NCBI RefSeq assembly: GCF_900186125.1
Contig: NZ_FYBQ01000014.1
Location: forward strand, 1-56,585
Length of the DNA stretch: 56,585 nucleotides
Reading direction: 5' to 3'
Source: Listeria goaensis
Lineage (GTDB): Bacteria; Bacillota; Bacilli; Lactobacillales; Listeriaceae
Numbering within the stretch: position 1 is the first letter of the stretch; each line of letters starts with the position of its first letter. The position numbers and the translations under genes are program-made. Positions 18,481-27,148 of the stretch are shown piece by piece. The notes beneath the pieces were generated by a model. That model had not been told where the DNA came from. It saw nothing but the letters and a program-made list of their open reading frames with translations, and made no database searches.

Positions 18481-18876
18481 ATGAAACAAACCATTTATAT
18501 TAATGAACAAACGCATGCAAAATTGAATCAAATTCTGGAAGAAGATGGTTTTAAAACGATAGGCCAATTTTTAAATCATTTTGTGGCCCATTATGAGACA
18601 CAAAAAGAGACGACTGAAAAAATAAATCAATTGACTCGAATGTATGCCGGGATTAAACGGACAACAGATGATCAGCGTTATAAAATGGGTGTGGTCTTGG
18701 ATGTGTTAAATACCATGATGCAGGTAGAAGATATCTATGAGTGTGTTCCTGTTGAAGAAGAAAAAAGTGCGGTCGTGGAAGGCGCTCTAATGGCGGCAGA
18801 CAAACGACAGGAAGCGGAGAAAGTACGTGCCTATCACATTGCCCAAACGCCAAATGTCAGCCGTGAGGAAGAATGA
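18481..18876 (+). CDS. Relaxosome accessory protein, ribbon-helix-helix type
   Basis: 131 aa. The N-terminus (KQTIYINEQTHAKLNQIL, then FKTIGQFLNHFVAHYE) fits a ribbon-helix-helix DNA-binding fold: one beta strand followed by two helices. The rest is helical and acidic. Its last four bases overlap the relaxase start (ATGA), so it is probably made in step with the relaxase and helps it bind or nick oriT, as MobC-type proteins do. AAAGGAG precedes the start. Confidence 0.7.
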   Translation: MKQTIYINEQTHAKLNQILEEDGFKTIGQFLNHFVAHYETQKETTEKINQLTRMYAGIKRTTDDQRYKMGVVLDVLNTMMQVEDIYECVPVEEEKSAVVEGALMAADKRQEAEKVRAYHIAQTPNVSREEE

Positions 18877-20369
18877 GTACTTCTCCGGGTATTTTTTATA
18901 ATTCGAAGTTTGTGGTGGGTGGGAATAAAGGCGCTCTGGAGTATGCCGATGACCGGGATAAACTACCGGATCACTTGCGAACGAGCTTGTTTTTAAATTA
19001 TATGGATAATCCGAAAAAAGCAAGTGGCTTAATCAATATGGAAGGGAGGTATGTGACTCCTGAAGAAAGAGAGCGATTAAGCCATCAATTTGACCTAGCG
19101 GAAGAAGCTGGGTCTCTTCTGTGGCAAGATTTATTTAGTTTTGATCATGACTGGTTAGCGAAGCATGGAATGTATGACGCGCGGACGAATACCTTCGATT
19201 TGGTACGGATTTCGAAAGCGATTATTGCCGCAGAAACCTACATCTTTGAAAAAGAGCAGTATCAACAACCGGTGGGATGTTTTGCCTTTCATGTGAACAC
19301 CGATCATCTTCATGCGCACTTTTCGATGATGGAGCTCGTCCCATCCCGTGAAAAGAAATGGTTTCAAACCGTGGATAAGAAAACCGGCGAAGTGAAACGA
19401 CAGTATCAACCTGTTGGGGCGCGAGATAAAAGTACCATTAAAGGCGCGAAACGGATTTTTGCGAATCGTCTTCTCCGCCATGACCAGGAACTAACACGGA
19501 TCACCGATTTAATTCGACAAACGATTGTCGCTACCTTACCAAAGAAAGAAGTGTGGCTACATCCAGCTTTTGAGGAAGCCTTTTTAGTGCTTTATCAAAA
19601 GTTGCCTATGCAACGGAACAGATGGCAATACGGGTATGCGAAAGGCCAGCACTTTCAACAAGAAATCGATCATCTGATTCAACTCCATTTAGATACGTTT
19701 TACGAGGAAGATTACCGTGATTTGGTGCAGAAAATCACGTCTCTTGATCAAACGTATCAAGAAACGTATAAAGGGGTTCCACACGGTCAAAGCGTCCATG
19801 TGATCCACGAAGATGGACGTGTGATAAGCGAACAAAACATACCAGAATTAGAAGGGAATTTCACGCAAACGAAACTACAAGAACTTTATAGCAAGATGGG
19901 CAATGCCCTACTCCGTGAAATCAAGCAGATGGATCAAGAAATGCGACAGAAAGGTTTCAATCCAAAAGAGTACTTTGGAAAAAGGCGATTAAAAGCAGAG
20001 GTAACTGAAGCGCTTGAGCCTTTTTCAGCCCCCTTACCGGAAGGCAAGAAAAGGAAAGTATCTCCTGAGTGGGATTTCAAAAGCTTGGCCCCACAGACCA
20101 AGGAAGAACATTTTCAGGAAGTGTGGATGGAGCAAGGTAAGCAAGCCAATCGACCTCATACAGAGGCAAGAAGAGCCTACAAACAAGCTCTTCAAAGACC
20201 GCACAAACAAACCTATCGATCACCCGAAGAATTCCGAAGAGCTGTGGAAACGGAGAAAGTATTGCGACGTATGCAGAAAGCGTTTTATAAAGATTATAAA
20301 ACCTGGAAAAACGAACAAGCCTTTGAAGCCTTACAACGAGATTTACAATTTCATCATCACTATACCTAA
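18873..20369 (+). CDS. mobL: MobL-family conjugative relaxase
   Basis: 498 aa. The start MSTSPGIFYNSKFVVG and the histidine cluster HVNTDHLHAHFS (H145, H147 and H149) match the metal-binding site of MobL relaxases of Firmicutes. The enzyme would nick one strand at oriT, stay linked to the 5' end and lead the strand into the recipient. The C-terminal half is charged and helical. It overlaps the accessory gene by 4 bases. A strong terminator follows the stop codon, closing the operon. The catalytic tyrosine cannot be picked with certainty. Confidence 0.85.
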   Translation: MSTSPGIFYNSKFVVGGNKGALEYADDRDKLPDHLRTSLFLNYMDNPKKASGLINMEGRYVTPEERERLSHQFDLAEEAGSLLWQDLFSFDHDWLAKHGMYDARTNTFDLVRISKAIIAAETYIFEKEQYQQPVGCFAFHVNTDHLHAHFSMMELVPSREKKWFQTVDKKTGEVKRQYQPVGARDKSTIKGAKRIFANRLLRHDQELTRITDLIRQTIVATLPKKEVWLHPAFEEAFLVLYQKLPMQRNRWQYGYAKGQHFQQEIDHLIQLHLDTFYEEDYRDLVQKITSLDQTYQETYKGVPHGQSVHVIHEDGRVISEQNIPELEGNFTQTKLQELYSKMGNALLREIKQMDQEMRQKGFNPKEYFGKRRLKAEVTEALEPFSAPLPEGKKRKVSPEWDFKSLAPQTKEEHFQEVWMEQGKQANRPHTEARRAYKQALQRPHKQTYRSPEEFRRAVETEKVLRRMQKAFYKDYKTWKNEQAFEALQRDLQFHHHYT

Positions 20370-20399
20370 AAAAGAATCCCATTTCCGGATTCTTTTTTT
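20368..20399 (+). terminator. Rho-independent terminator after relaxase gene
   Basis: AAAAAGAATCC and GGATTCTTTTT form an 11-bp stem with a T-run. The stem begins at the relaxase stop codon. Confidence 0.9.
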
Positions 20400-20417
20400 G
20401 TTGGAGAGGAGTTTTAT

Positions 20418-21893
20418 ATGATGGCACAAACGATGGTTCAAAAGAAAGCCAAACCCCGTCACTTTACAGAGGCAGAAATTAAACAAGCCCAACAAATGGA
20501 TTTACTGGGTTATATGGAAAGTAAGGGTGAAATTTTCAAACGGGCAGGGAAATATTACGTTCATCAGGAACACGATAGTCTTGTGATTTGTCCCGAAAAA
20601 GCTTATTTTTCGTGGAATAGTACGGGGAAATCAAGTAAAAGTTGCATTACCCTGGCGATGCAATTTTTTGAGTTGAATTTTCAAGAAGCGGTTCAAGATG
20701 TGTTAGAGCACACGGTTTCTTCTGATAAGGTAGAAGCCCGTCGATATACTCAGGATGATAAAAAAATGTTTGACTACCCGCAGGATATACAAGAGTCGAC
20801 TCGCACCGATGCCTTGAAAAAATATTTAATTGACGAACGAAAAATTGACCCTGATTTAGTAAGCGAATTAATTCAACGCAAGTATATCGTACAAGATCAA
20901 CAACAAAATGTGGTGTATAAATGGTTGGATCCGTTACAGAAAGAAAAAGTAGTTGGAGCAGCAAAAGAAGGCACGCGAATCATTCCAGAAGAGAAGCGAA
21001 TCAAACCGTCTATGAAACGATTTAAGCAAGTTCTTACTTCAGGGAACCAGGGCTTTTATTTTGATGTGGGCAAGACCGAACTCATCAATCAGATTTATCT
21101 TTTTGAGTCTCCAGTGGATATGATGAGTTATCTCACGTTAAAAACACAAAGAGGAGATGCCTCCATCCAAAATGCACGATTCTTAGCCATGGATGGTGTG
21201 AAAGAATCGGTCTTTTTTCATCACTATATGTCGTTGACAGCTAAACTTAAACATCCGATTCAACCTATTTGTTGCGTGGATAATGACCATGCCGGGCATG
21301 TCTTTCTCGAAAAATTAAATGCCTTTGAGTATCTTGATTCGGAAGGGAATAACTGTCTGCGAAATGATATTCCTTATGACCGAGCGCTCACACCAGAACT
21401 CATTCAAGTCTATCAAGAAGCAGGACACTATTGGCAGGTAGACTGGAAAGCGATTGCGGCTGTGCATAAAGCAGAAACAAATCTTACACCTCAGGGGAAG
21501 GCGGCGAATGCGGCAGGCATTCAGAAGTTTTTCCAGTATGAAAAGGGACTTTCAGACATGACGAACCAAGCCCTATTGTTACCTGAAGCGATGAGCTGTG
21601 CACGTGTACTGAAGGAGCATTCTAAGGAAAATAACATCCGTTTTGATCAAGTCTATCAAGAAGAAATCGTACATCCTACTCACCAAGCCAAGGCGATGGG
21701 CTTTATCGAAACTATTCAATCTTATTATGAAAAATATCAGGACAATCAGTATTTTGTGGTCCAAGAAATTCCTAAAGATTGGAATGATATTTTAGTCGCC
21801 GTAGCTGAAAACCGGCATGAAATATATACGATTCTACCCCAGGAAGAGCAACATCTTGCTGAACAAAAATCCAATCCCCTACCAGAAAAATGA
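20418..21893 (+). CDS. DUF3991/toprim-domain protein (plasmid primase-like)
   Basis: 491 aa. The N-terminal region resembles zinc-free primase/DUF3991 segments (MDLLGYMESKGEIFKRAGKYYV … FSWNSTGKSSKSCITLAM). A toprim core follows with IYLFESPVDMMSYL (catalytic Glu region) and CCVDNDHAGH (D-x-D motif). Such proteins accompany MobL relaxases and may prime the complementary strand of transferred DNA in the recipient. GAGAGGAG precedes the ATG. It starts a new transcription unit after the relaxase terminator. Confidence 0.8.
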   Translation: MMAQTMVQKKAKPRHFTEAEIKQAQQMDLLGYMESKGEIFKRAGKYYVHQEHDSLVICPEKAYFSWNSTGKSSKSCITLAMQFFELNFQEAVQDVLEHTVSSDKVEARRYTQDDKKMFDYPQDIQESTRTDALKKYLIDERKIDPDLVSELIQRKYIVQDQQQNVVYKWLDPLQKEKVVGAAKEGTRIIPEEKRIKPSMKRFKQVLTSGNQGFYFDVGKTELINQIYLFESPVDMMSYLTLKTQRGDASIQNARFLAMDGVKESVFFHHYMSLTAKLKHPIQPICCVDNDHAGHVFLEKLNAFEYLDSEGNNCLRNDIPYDRALTPELIQVYQEAGHYWQVDWKAIAAVHKAETNLTPQGKAANAAGIQKFFQYEKGLSDMTNQALLLPEAMSCARVLKEHSKENNIRFDQVYQEEIVHPTHQAKAMGFIETIQSYYEKYQDNQYFVVQEIPKDWNDILVAVAENRHEIYTILPQEEQHLAEQKSNPLPEK

Positions 21894-21902
21894 GGTGATG
21901 AT

Positions 21903-22832
21903 ATGAAGCAATGGCTACTGGATACATGGACAAGATGGGACGATCAACGGCAAGAAAAAGCGCATTATTTAGGTGGGAAAACCAAATATTTTTATTATGG
22001 AATGGCACTTGTGACCGTGTTTGTTTTCTCTTGGTTGGGTTATAAAGTGCTCACCTATCAAACGAGTTTAGATACGGATAGTGGCGTGGGTGTGCCCAGT
22101 CAACTGGCCTTAAATACGACCACGGTTCAAATGATTTCCCGTCAGTATAATCCCCATAATCAGTATTTAGAAATTTTAGTTCAAGCCAAAAGCGAGGACT
22201 TTCAATGGAATGAAAAACTCGAAACCATCGTCACAGAAGGCGAAGAGAAACAACGTTTACCGCATACCTTTTTACGTGTGACCGATCAATATTATGTGTT
22301 AGGCGTGAAAAATGTGCCAGCCGATTGGCATGTGATTTATATTGATGTTGGACTTATTGTGGCACCAGAAAATCGACAAGTCGATGTGGATTTGGGCAAT
22401 TTATTAGGTGAAAAAGGCGCGCAAAAACAAGCGGATGGCACCACCGTGTATCAAGACTTGTGGACCTTGAATCACGAAAAAACGAAACGGGATGTCACGC
22501 TTCAACCGAAGACAGAATCCGACTATGTGATTCAATATACGCAGCTTGAAATCCAAGAATCGCAGAAGCTGATTCAGAAGATTGACACCTATATGGCCAA
22601 CGTAAAAAAAGAGCAGAAACGGGTGAAAAATGAAATCGAGAAGCTTCAACAAGAGGAACGTTATCAGACAGAAACGGAAATCGAAAATACCGAAGATACG
22701 ATTCATAATTTGCAGGCGAACGTGGCTCAATTGGAAGCCGATAGGAAGAAACAACAGACGAAAAAAGCCGAGCTACAAGAAAAAATCGAGAAGCTACAAT
22801 TACAACAACGTGACCAGAAAAAGAAAAAATAA
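21903..22832 (+). CDS. Membrane protein with extracellular domain and C-terminal coiled coil
   Basis: 309 aa: a cytoplasmic start, one membrane helix (about residues 31-50, YYGMALVTVFVFSWLGY), a beta-rich middle domain (LEILVQAKSEDFQWNEKL; YYVLGVKNVPADWHVIYIDVGL), and from about residue 215 a long Gln/Glu/Lys coiled coil to the end. It lies 9 bases after the toprim gene and is the last gene before the CACGGT array. No named family recognised. The plan suits a mating-channel component or a surface exclusion factor. Confidence 0.6.
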   Translation: MKQWLLDTWTRWDDQRQEKAHYLGGKTKYFYYGMALVTVFVFSWLGYKVLTYQTSLDTDSGVGVPSQLALNTTTVQMISRQYNPHNQYLEILVQAKSEDFQWNEKLETIVTEGEEKQRLPHTFLRVTDQYYVLGVKNVPADWHVIYIDVGLIVAPENRQVDVDLGNLLGEKGAQKQADGTTVYQDLWTLNHEKTKRDVTLQPKTESDYVIQYTQLEIQESQKLIQKIDTYMANVKKEQKRVKNEIEKLQQEERYQTETEIENTEDTIHNLQANVAQLEADRKKQQTKKAELQEKIEKLQLQQRDQKKKK

Positions 22833-22855
22833 GCGTCAAAAAGGCTTAATAAAAG

Positions 22856-23081
22856 CACGGTGGAGGCACGGTATTAGGCACGGTGAGGACACGGTGGTAT
22901 TCCGACTTACACGGTGGAACCGCCGTGTTTTGGAAAAAAAGAAACACCGTGCCCCCACGGTAAGGGTGGAAAAAGCCCCCGTGTATCCACGGTGTTGGTA
23001 CAAAAAGCACGGTGTACCCACGGTAAAACGGACTCTGTATGGTACCACATGCAGGCTAGGCACTGCCTAGCCCCCCACGGT
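22856..23081. repeat. CACGGT iteron array (candidate oriT or origin)
   Basis: Ten direct copies of CACGGT start at 22856, 22867, 22879, 22890, 22910, 22956, 22988, 23008, 23019 and 23076. One inverted copy (ACCGTG) lies at 22946-22951. Several copies extend to CACGGTG. Five of the intervals are 11, 12, 11, 20 and 11 bases, close to whole DNA turns, which suits a protein binding one face. The array lies between the transfer genes and a ribbon-helix-helix gene. An iteron-type origin is the main alternative. Confidence 0.75.
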
Positions 23082-23171
23082 TTTTGGGGGCACTGCTCTC
23101 TTATCCTGCTTTCCATCGGCCCCCGATGGAAAGCTCGTTTTTGTGACCTTTCGGTCTCAAAAACGAGAGCA
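23054..23171. other. Cluster of strong hairpins next to the iterons (oriT candidate)
   Basis: Consecutive inverted repeats: GGCTAGGC/GCCTAGCC (23054-23072); CCCCCA/TGGGGG (around 23072-23090); a perfect 11-bp stem CTTTCCATCGG/CCGATGGAAAG with a 3-base loop (23109-23133); and a 15-bp stem with one mismatch (23134-23148 with 23153-23167). TGCTCTC (23094-23100) can also pair with GAGAGCA (23165-23171). Such structured DNA beside iterons near relaxase genes is typical of transfer origins, where hairpins guide nicking and strand closure. The nick site itself is not identifiable. No gene fits this stretch. Confidence 0.6.
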
Positions 23172-23360
23172 CTCGGAAACGAATCAGGCGAAGGAAAAGA
23201 AATATTGTAAATGGAACGAGGTGAGCGAAATGGAACAGGGGAATGACAAAGTAAGGTTTGAAAAATACAGGCACTTTATCTAATCAGGCGATAGGATTGT
23301 GGTTCAGGCCACGTGACGAGATGAATATATGGAGCGTTTTAAAATTCGAGGAGGTGCTGC

Positions 23361-23648
23361 ATGCCGGATCTAAAAATTAATAAGGTATCGGATGACATTT
23401 TGGAAAGCTTAACGATTATTGCCAAACAAAAAGGCTATAAAAGTCGCGATGCTTTTTTACGCGATGAATTACAAAAAGTGGTGCAGCGATATTGGAAAAA
23501 AGACGGAACTGATATTGAACAAATTTTATTATCCAAGACACTTAAAATTATCGAAATGAATTCGGATGTGATGGCGGCTTTGATTCGCGAACAAAATGTG
23601 CAAAACCCGTTTCAATTATCAGAATACGAAGATGATTCATCACAATAG
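23361..23648 (+). CDS. Ribbon-helix-helix-like protein beside the iteron array
   Basis: 95 aa, GGAGG seven bases before the ATG. The N-terminus (DLKINKVSDDILESLTIIAKQ, split by KGYKSRDAFLRDELQKV) has the strand-helix-helix pattern of small ribbon-helix-helix DNA-binding proteins, and the rest is helical. Its place 280 bases from the CACGGT array makes it a good candidate for the array-binding protein, either in the relaxosome or in copy control. It is not closely similar to the other accessory protein at 18.5 kb. Confidence 0.65.
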   Translation: MPDLKINKVSDDILESLTIIAKQKGYKSRDAFLRDELQKVVQRYWKKDGTDIEQILLSKTLKIIEMNSDVMAALIREQNVQNPFQLSEYEDDSSQ

Positions 23649-23678
23649 ATTTTATGATTTTTTTCGTGGCCACTCTTT

Positions 23679-24118
23679 TTTAAAAAACTATCGGGAGAAA
23701 AACGAGGTGCACTCGGTGCAAGAGAAGAGGCACTCATTAGATTAGAAATGACAAGCGAGAATGGATAGAAATCGATTCAGATAAAACGTGTTGAAAGAAT
23801 TGAAACAGTGTCACGAGCATGGTTTAGAATGTGTGATGATAGGCATTAAAAAATAACCACGGTGGACATGATTCCAGAACTCCTGGATACGCTTAAAACT
23901 TATCAACGGAAAACGTTAATCCTTTCATATTGTGCCAAAATGTTACAAAAATGCTCTCCGGAAATGTATCAGCAATTTGAAAAAAACTTGTGTCTATATT
24001 CCGATAAATGATGGTTATCGACTCATGTTAAGTCGGTTTGTTTAATCACGCGAAAGAGGGGCTTCTATCGTCTAGCTGAAATCCATTTTAAAACCATCAG
24101 GAGAAAAACGGGGTGCAC
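23679..24118. repeat. Direct repeat flanking a decayed stretch
   Basis: A ~30-bp motif occurs twice: around 23682-23712 and 24086-24118. Both contain GGAGAAAAACG or GGGAGAAAAACG followed by AGGTGCAC or GGGTGCAC. A related form (AAAACGAGAGCACTCGG) ends the hairpin cluster near 23161-23177, and the first copy continues as AAAACGAGGTGCACTCGG. The spacing (about 405 bases) suggests a small duplication or insertion event next to the oriT candidate. Confidence 0.5.
23782..24042 (+). pseudogene. Decayed small gene between the transfer region and 24.2 kb
   Basis: Short open stretches lie in changing frames. One is LKELKQCHEHGLECVMIGIKK ending at TAA, first 20 residues only being sensible protein. 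A 47-codon frame from ATG 23868 to TGA 24011 encodes MIPELLDTLKTYQRKTLIL and continues to LCLYSDK. A last piece, INDGYRLMLSRFV, lies in another frame. No ribosome site fits any of them. Another CACGGT copy lies at 23858. The best reading is one gene broken by frameshifts and stops. An intact 47-aa ORF is possible but weakly supported. Confidence 0.4.
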
Positions 24119-24192
24119 GGAGTTCAGCTAATACTTGCAAGGAACTGTTTCTCCTTTTATGATGAAAGTATCAAAAGGAGGAGTTGCATAAG

Positions 24193-24747
24193 ATGAATGA
24201 AAGCTATGTTAAATTACAAGTATTGCTGGAGACTGTAAAGAAATCCTGGAGCTATCTGAGAAATCATATGGGTGACTGGGTGGCAAAAGTCATGATTTAC
24301 GTAGGATGTGTTTTTGGTATATTAGCTACTATTTTTGTGTACATGGAAGCTAGGCATATTAAAATGAATTTAGATGAACTAGATAAAGACGGGATTTACA
24401 TGTTTGTCATGTCTATTTACATAATTTTAGGAGGTATACTAATCCTATACCGTAAACTTTTGGATACTAAAAACAAAAAAGCTTTTATATTTTTGGGACA
24501 AATAATCCTATTCATGATGGCGGGATTTAGCATCGTAGGTATATTTGAAATTAATTATCATTTTTCCGTTTTTATAAAAAGTTTAATGCTACTTTATCTC
24601 ATTTGGTTTGCTATTTTTGAAACCAAAACAGCCTTTCTTCTGGTAAAGAAAAAATTATATAGTACAATTCAAAATCCGCAAGATCGTTTATCGCTAATCA
24701 TTACAATTTCTATTGGTGTAATCACAGCATTGACGTTACTTAAATAA
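24193..24747 (+). CDS. Four-helix membrane protein, 184 aa
   Basis: AAAAGGAGG lies 11 bases before ATG 24193; the TTG at 24184 is too close. Four hydrophobic helices lie at about residues 35-52, 67-86, 97-116 and 125-145, with a possible fifth at the C-terminus (LIITISIGVITALTLL). The protein is lysine-rich between helices and has a more AT-rich codon use than the transfer genes. No family recognised. It forms its own unit: decayed DNA lies upstream and a strong terminator downstream. Confidence 0.6.
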   Translation: MNESYVKLQVLLETVKKSWSYLRNHMGDWVAKVMIYVGCVFGILATIFVYMEARHIKMNLDELDKDGIYMFVMSIYIILGGILILYRKLLDTKNKKAFIFLGQIILFMMAGFSIVGIFEINYHFSVFIKSLMLLYLIWFAIFETKTAFLLVKKKLYSTIQNPQDRLSLIITISIGVITALTLLK

Positions 24748-24770
24748 AGAGCCGGCAAAGGCTCTTTTTT
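24746..24770 (+). terminator. Rho-independent terminator
   Basis: AGAGCC/GGCTCT stem with a 6-base loop and a T-run, overlapping the stop of the membrane protein gene. Confidence 0.9.
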
Positions 24771-24788
24771 CTATGGGAGGAATTTAAA

Positions 24789-25109
24789 ATGGATGTCCAT
24801 CAAAAAGATTTATTTAAAGTGATGAATGTTGACATTGAAGGTTGTTTAGAAGACCAACAACGACAAAATCACAACAGTGAGATTGTGGCGATTAAGCATT
24901 ATTCGCCGGAGGAGGTGAAGCGAATACGGCAGAAAGTAAATATGTCGCAGCGTGTCTTTGCGCAAGTGATGGGTTCATCGATACGGACCATCAAGTATTG
25001 GGAAGACGGTCATAAAAAACCGAGTGGGGCAGCGAATCGATTGCTTCAACTACTGGATATAGATCCCGATATTATGACGGATTATGGCTTGTTGAAAGAA
25101 CATTTATAA
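24789..25109 (+). CDS. XRE-family transcriptional regulator, 106 aa
   Basis: A helix-turn-helix domain occupies residues about 40-90: SPEEVKRIRQKVNMSQRVFA, GSSIRTIKYWEDGHKKPSGAANRLLQLL. This matches the NadS/HigA-like XRE subfamily, often antitoxins or self-regulators. No partner toxin is obvious: the next gene is a small acidic protein. The ribosome site is GGGAGG. It probably controls this small operon, which continues with the ArdC-like gene. Confidence 0.8.
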   Translation: MDVHQKDLFKVMNVDIEGCLEDQQRQNHNSEIVAIKHYSPEEVKRIRQKVNMSQRVFAQVMGSSIRTIKYWEDGHKKPSGAANRLLQLLDIDPDIMTDYGLLKEHL

Positions 25110-25143
25110 GAAAAAGAAATCAAAAATCAAGGAGGTAGGTTCG

Positions 25144-25365
25144 ATGACAAAGACCTATGGATTGCTCGAAAAAATGACAATACATCCGATTCAAGCAACT
25201 TTTTGGCTGGTGGAAAAAAAGGAGCGCGTCACGTTTTCATTAGAGGAAGAAGATTATCAGCTTGTGCAAGAATTGGAACAATTGGAAGAAGGAAATGTAT
25301 TTTACAAGCTGGATCTTCATGCGAAAAAAATCATCTGGGAAGGGGGCGATGCACATGGCTTATAA
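25144..25365 (+). CDS. Small hypothetical protein, 73 aa
   Basis: AAGGAGG precedes the ATG. Acidic, beta-rich-looking protein (IQATFWLVEKKERVTFSLEE … VFYKLDLHAKKIIWEGGD) without membrane segments. It overlaps the start of the ArdC-like gene by 11 bases, and that gene's ribosome site lies inside it, so the two are coupled. No family recognised; a regulator or partner of the ArdC-like protein is possible. Confidence 0.6.
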   Translation: MTKTYGLLEKMTIHPIQATFWLVEKKERVTFSLEEEDYQLVQELEQLEEGNVFYKLDLHAKKIIWEGGDAHGL

Positions 25366-26350
25366 ACGAAAAACAAAAGAAGAATTACAGCAGGAAGTCA
25401 CGCAATTAATGGGACAAATGGATACGGCGATACAAGATTACGTGGCCGATCCGGACAAAATGAAAGAACTTTTACAGTTTATGAGTACCTTTCATACGTA
25501 TTCTGCTAATAATCAATTACTCATCCAAACACAGTATCCAGGTGCGACTTGTGTCGCATCGTATAAACAATTTCAAGACCGCGGTTTTTCGGTTCAAAAA
25601 GGAGAAAAAGGCATTCGGATTTACCGACCGAATACAGTCCGTCTGTTTCAAACTTCCGGGCAAGAATGGAAACTCGTTTCGCAAGCCACGCCTACCGAAA
25701 AAAAACAAATTCAACGTGGGGATGTGTTGACCAAAAGGGTGCAACACTTTAAACTCACTAGCGTCTTTGATATTTCTCAAACGAATGCACAACCGGAAGA
25801 CGTACCAGATTTATTGCCGAACCGACCGGAGCGGTTTGAAACAGAGGAAGACATCGAAATCTTCAATGCGGCTTTACGAGAATTGAGTGAAGAGAAGGGG
25901 ATTCAGGTTTATTCCTTTGATGAAGTGGCTTCCTTGAACATCCGATTAGGGGCAGCCAAAGGGGCTTATGTGCAATCCGAAACAGGCGAGCAAATGATTG
26001 TCATAAAAGCAGATCCAACGACAACGGACTATGCACATACTTTGATTCATGAAATGGCCCATGCCCATATGCATCACGGCTCTCAACAAGACCATCTCAT
26101 GACAGAAGACAAAGAATATCAAGCGGAAATGGCAGCCTACGTCGTGAGTGAACATTTTGGCCTGGATACATGGGACTTTTCAGAAGCATACATCGCGAAC
26201 TGGACCCAAAATGGCCAACAGCTGGAAAATGCTCGAGAACTTTTGAAACGCGTTGGTGAATTTAGCCATCAACTTATTCCGGAGGTGGCCGAAAAAAAGG
26301 AAGCGATTTTAGAAAGAGAAGAAGCGGAAGAATGGGAAAGGAGTCATTGA
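25355..26350 (+). CDS. ArdC-like protein with ImmA/IrrE-type zinc peptidase motif
   Basis: 331 aa from ATG 25355, eight bases after AAGGGGG. Residues about 1-130 match the ArdC N-terminal single-strand-DNA-binding/antirestriction domain (MSTFHTYSANNQLLIQTQYP; GFSVQKGEKGIRIYRP). The second half is a metalloprotease-like domain with HEMAH at residues 232-236 and a downstream glutamate region (EYQAEMAAYVVSEHFG). ArdC proteins on conjugative plasmids protect incoming single-stranded DNA or counter host restriction. It sits near ssb, as expected for establishment functions expressed early in the recipient. Confidence 0.85.
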   Translation: MAYKRKTKEELQQEVTQLMGQMDTAIQDYVADPDKMKELLQFMSTFHTYSANNQLLIQTQYPGATCVASYKQFQDRGFSVQKGEKGIRIYRPNTVRLFQTSGQEWKLVSQATPTEKKQIQRGDVLTKRVQHFKLTSVFDISQTNAQPEDVPDLLPNRPERFETEEDIEIFNAALRELSEEKGIQVYSFDEVASLNIRLGAAKGAYVQSETGEQMIVIKADPTTTDYAHTLIHEMAHAHMHHGSQQDHLMTEDKEYQAEMAAYVVSEHFGLDTWDFSEAYIANWTQNGQQLENARELLKRVGEFSHQLIPEVAEKKEAILEREEAEEWERSH

Positions 26351-26441
26351 ACGTCCATCGAAGTGCGATTTAAATATGAAATGATTAAAATAATAGAATG
26401 TAAATAATAACATACAATTAGTAGTGTTTTTGGAGAGGATA

Positions 26442-26450
26442 TGGTATACT
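26442..26450 (+). promoter_or_regulatory. Extended -10 promoter before the small membrane gene and ssb
   Basis: TGG-TATACT is an extended -10 element (TGn plus -10 hexamer) 29 bases before the ribosome site. No strong -35 box is visible at the usual distance. Confidence 0.5.
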
Positions 26451-26478
26451 AAAAATAAAAAAGGAAGGGATGAGTGGA

Positions 26479-26703
26479 ATGACTCAGGCCGTCTTGACGA
26501 AAAGAAAGAAACGATGGTTCTGGCTTTTTAGCATAGCGGGCATCTATCTATTGGCACATTTTTTGTTCGATTTTTCATTAGGACACTTTCTTTGGAGACT
26601 CTTACAAGTGTTTATGGTGGGCATTCTCGTGTATGTTGTGCTGCGTTTTATATGGCCCTTTTTACTTGCTGGAGCCGTAATCTTAATTTTATCTTATTTT
26701 TAA
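26479..26703 (+). CDS. Small membrane protein, 74 aa
   Basis: ATG 26479 has AAGGAAGGG at proper spacing; the in-frame ATG at 26470 touches that site. After a basic start (KRKKRWFW), two membrane helices run to the end ([16 protein letters not shown] and [20 protein letters not shown]). No family recognised. It lies 13 bases upstream of ssb and shares its promoter. Confidence 0.6.
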   Translation: MTQAVLTKRKKRWFWLFSIAGIYLLAHFLFDFSLGHFLWRLLQVFMVGILVYVVLRFIWPFLLAGAVILILSYF

Positions 26704-26716
26704 GGAGGGAAATATC

Positions 26717-27142
26717 ATGATGAATCGCGTGTTGCTCGTCGGGCGACTGACGAAGGATCCTGAATTGCGTTATACACCGTCTGGTGTAGCAGTTTGTACT
26801 TTTACCTTAGCGGTCAATCGGGCTTTCACGAACCAACAAGGAGAACGAGAAGCTGATTTTATTAACTGTGTGGTTTGGCGTAGACCAGCCGAAAATGTAG
26901 CGAATTTCCTCAAGAAAGGAAGTCTTGCTGGTGTGGATGGTCGTCTTCAGTCTAGACATTATGAAGGACAAGATGGTAAGCGTGTCTATGTGACAGAGGT
27001 TGTAGCAGAATCGGTTCAATTTTTAGAACCACAGGGCAAGGGACGTTCCACAAGCATTCAAACGTATAATGATGGTACAGGGAGAGATCCGTTTGAAGGG
27101 ACCAAACCGGTGAATATTTCTCCGGATGACCTTCCGTTTTAA
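26717..27142 (+). CDS. ssb: Single-stranded DNA-binding protein
   Basis: 141 aa. The OB-fold hallmark residues are clear: [42 protein letters not shown] and [18 protein letters not shown]. The protein ends in the acidic tip DDLPF that recruits partner proteins. It binds single-stranded plasmid DNA, probably to protect the strand entering the recipient and to support replication. Plasmid copies of ssb are common next to antirestriction genes, as here. GGAGG precedes the first of two ATG codons. A strong bidirectional terminator follows. Confidence 0.97.
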   Translation: MMNRVLLVGRLTKDPELRYTPSGVAVCTFTLAVNRAFTNQQGEREADFINCVVWRRPAENVANFLKKGSLAGVDGRLQSRHYEGQDGKRVYVTEVVAESVQFLEPQGKGRSTSIQTYNDGTGRDPFEGTKPVNISPDDLPF

Positions 27143-27148
27143 ATTGAT

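Noticed and set aside
22856-23081. CRISPR array
   Set aside because: Repeat is only 6-7 bp, intervals are irregular and part of the copies are inverted; iterons explain it better.
22836-23210. Several open frames on both strands through the CACGGT array
   Set aside because: They are a by-product of GC-rich repeats; residues are repetitive, without ribosome sites or homologous patterns.
25262-25354. N-terminal extension of the ArdC-like gene
   Set aside because: Lies wholly over the preceding gene; ATG 25355 has AAGGGGG at proper spacing and matches the usual ArdC start.
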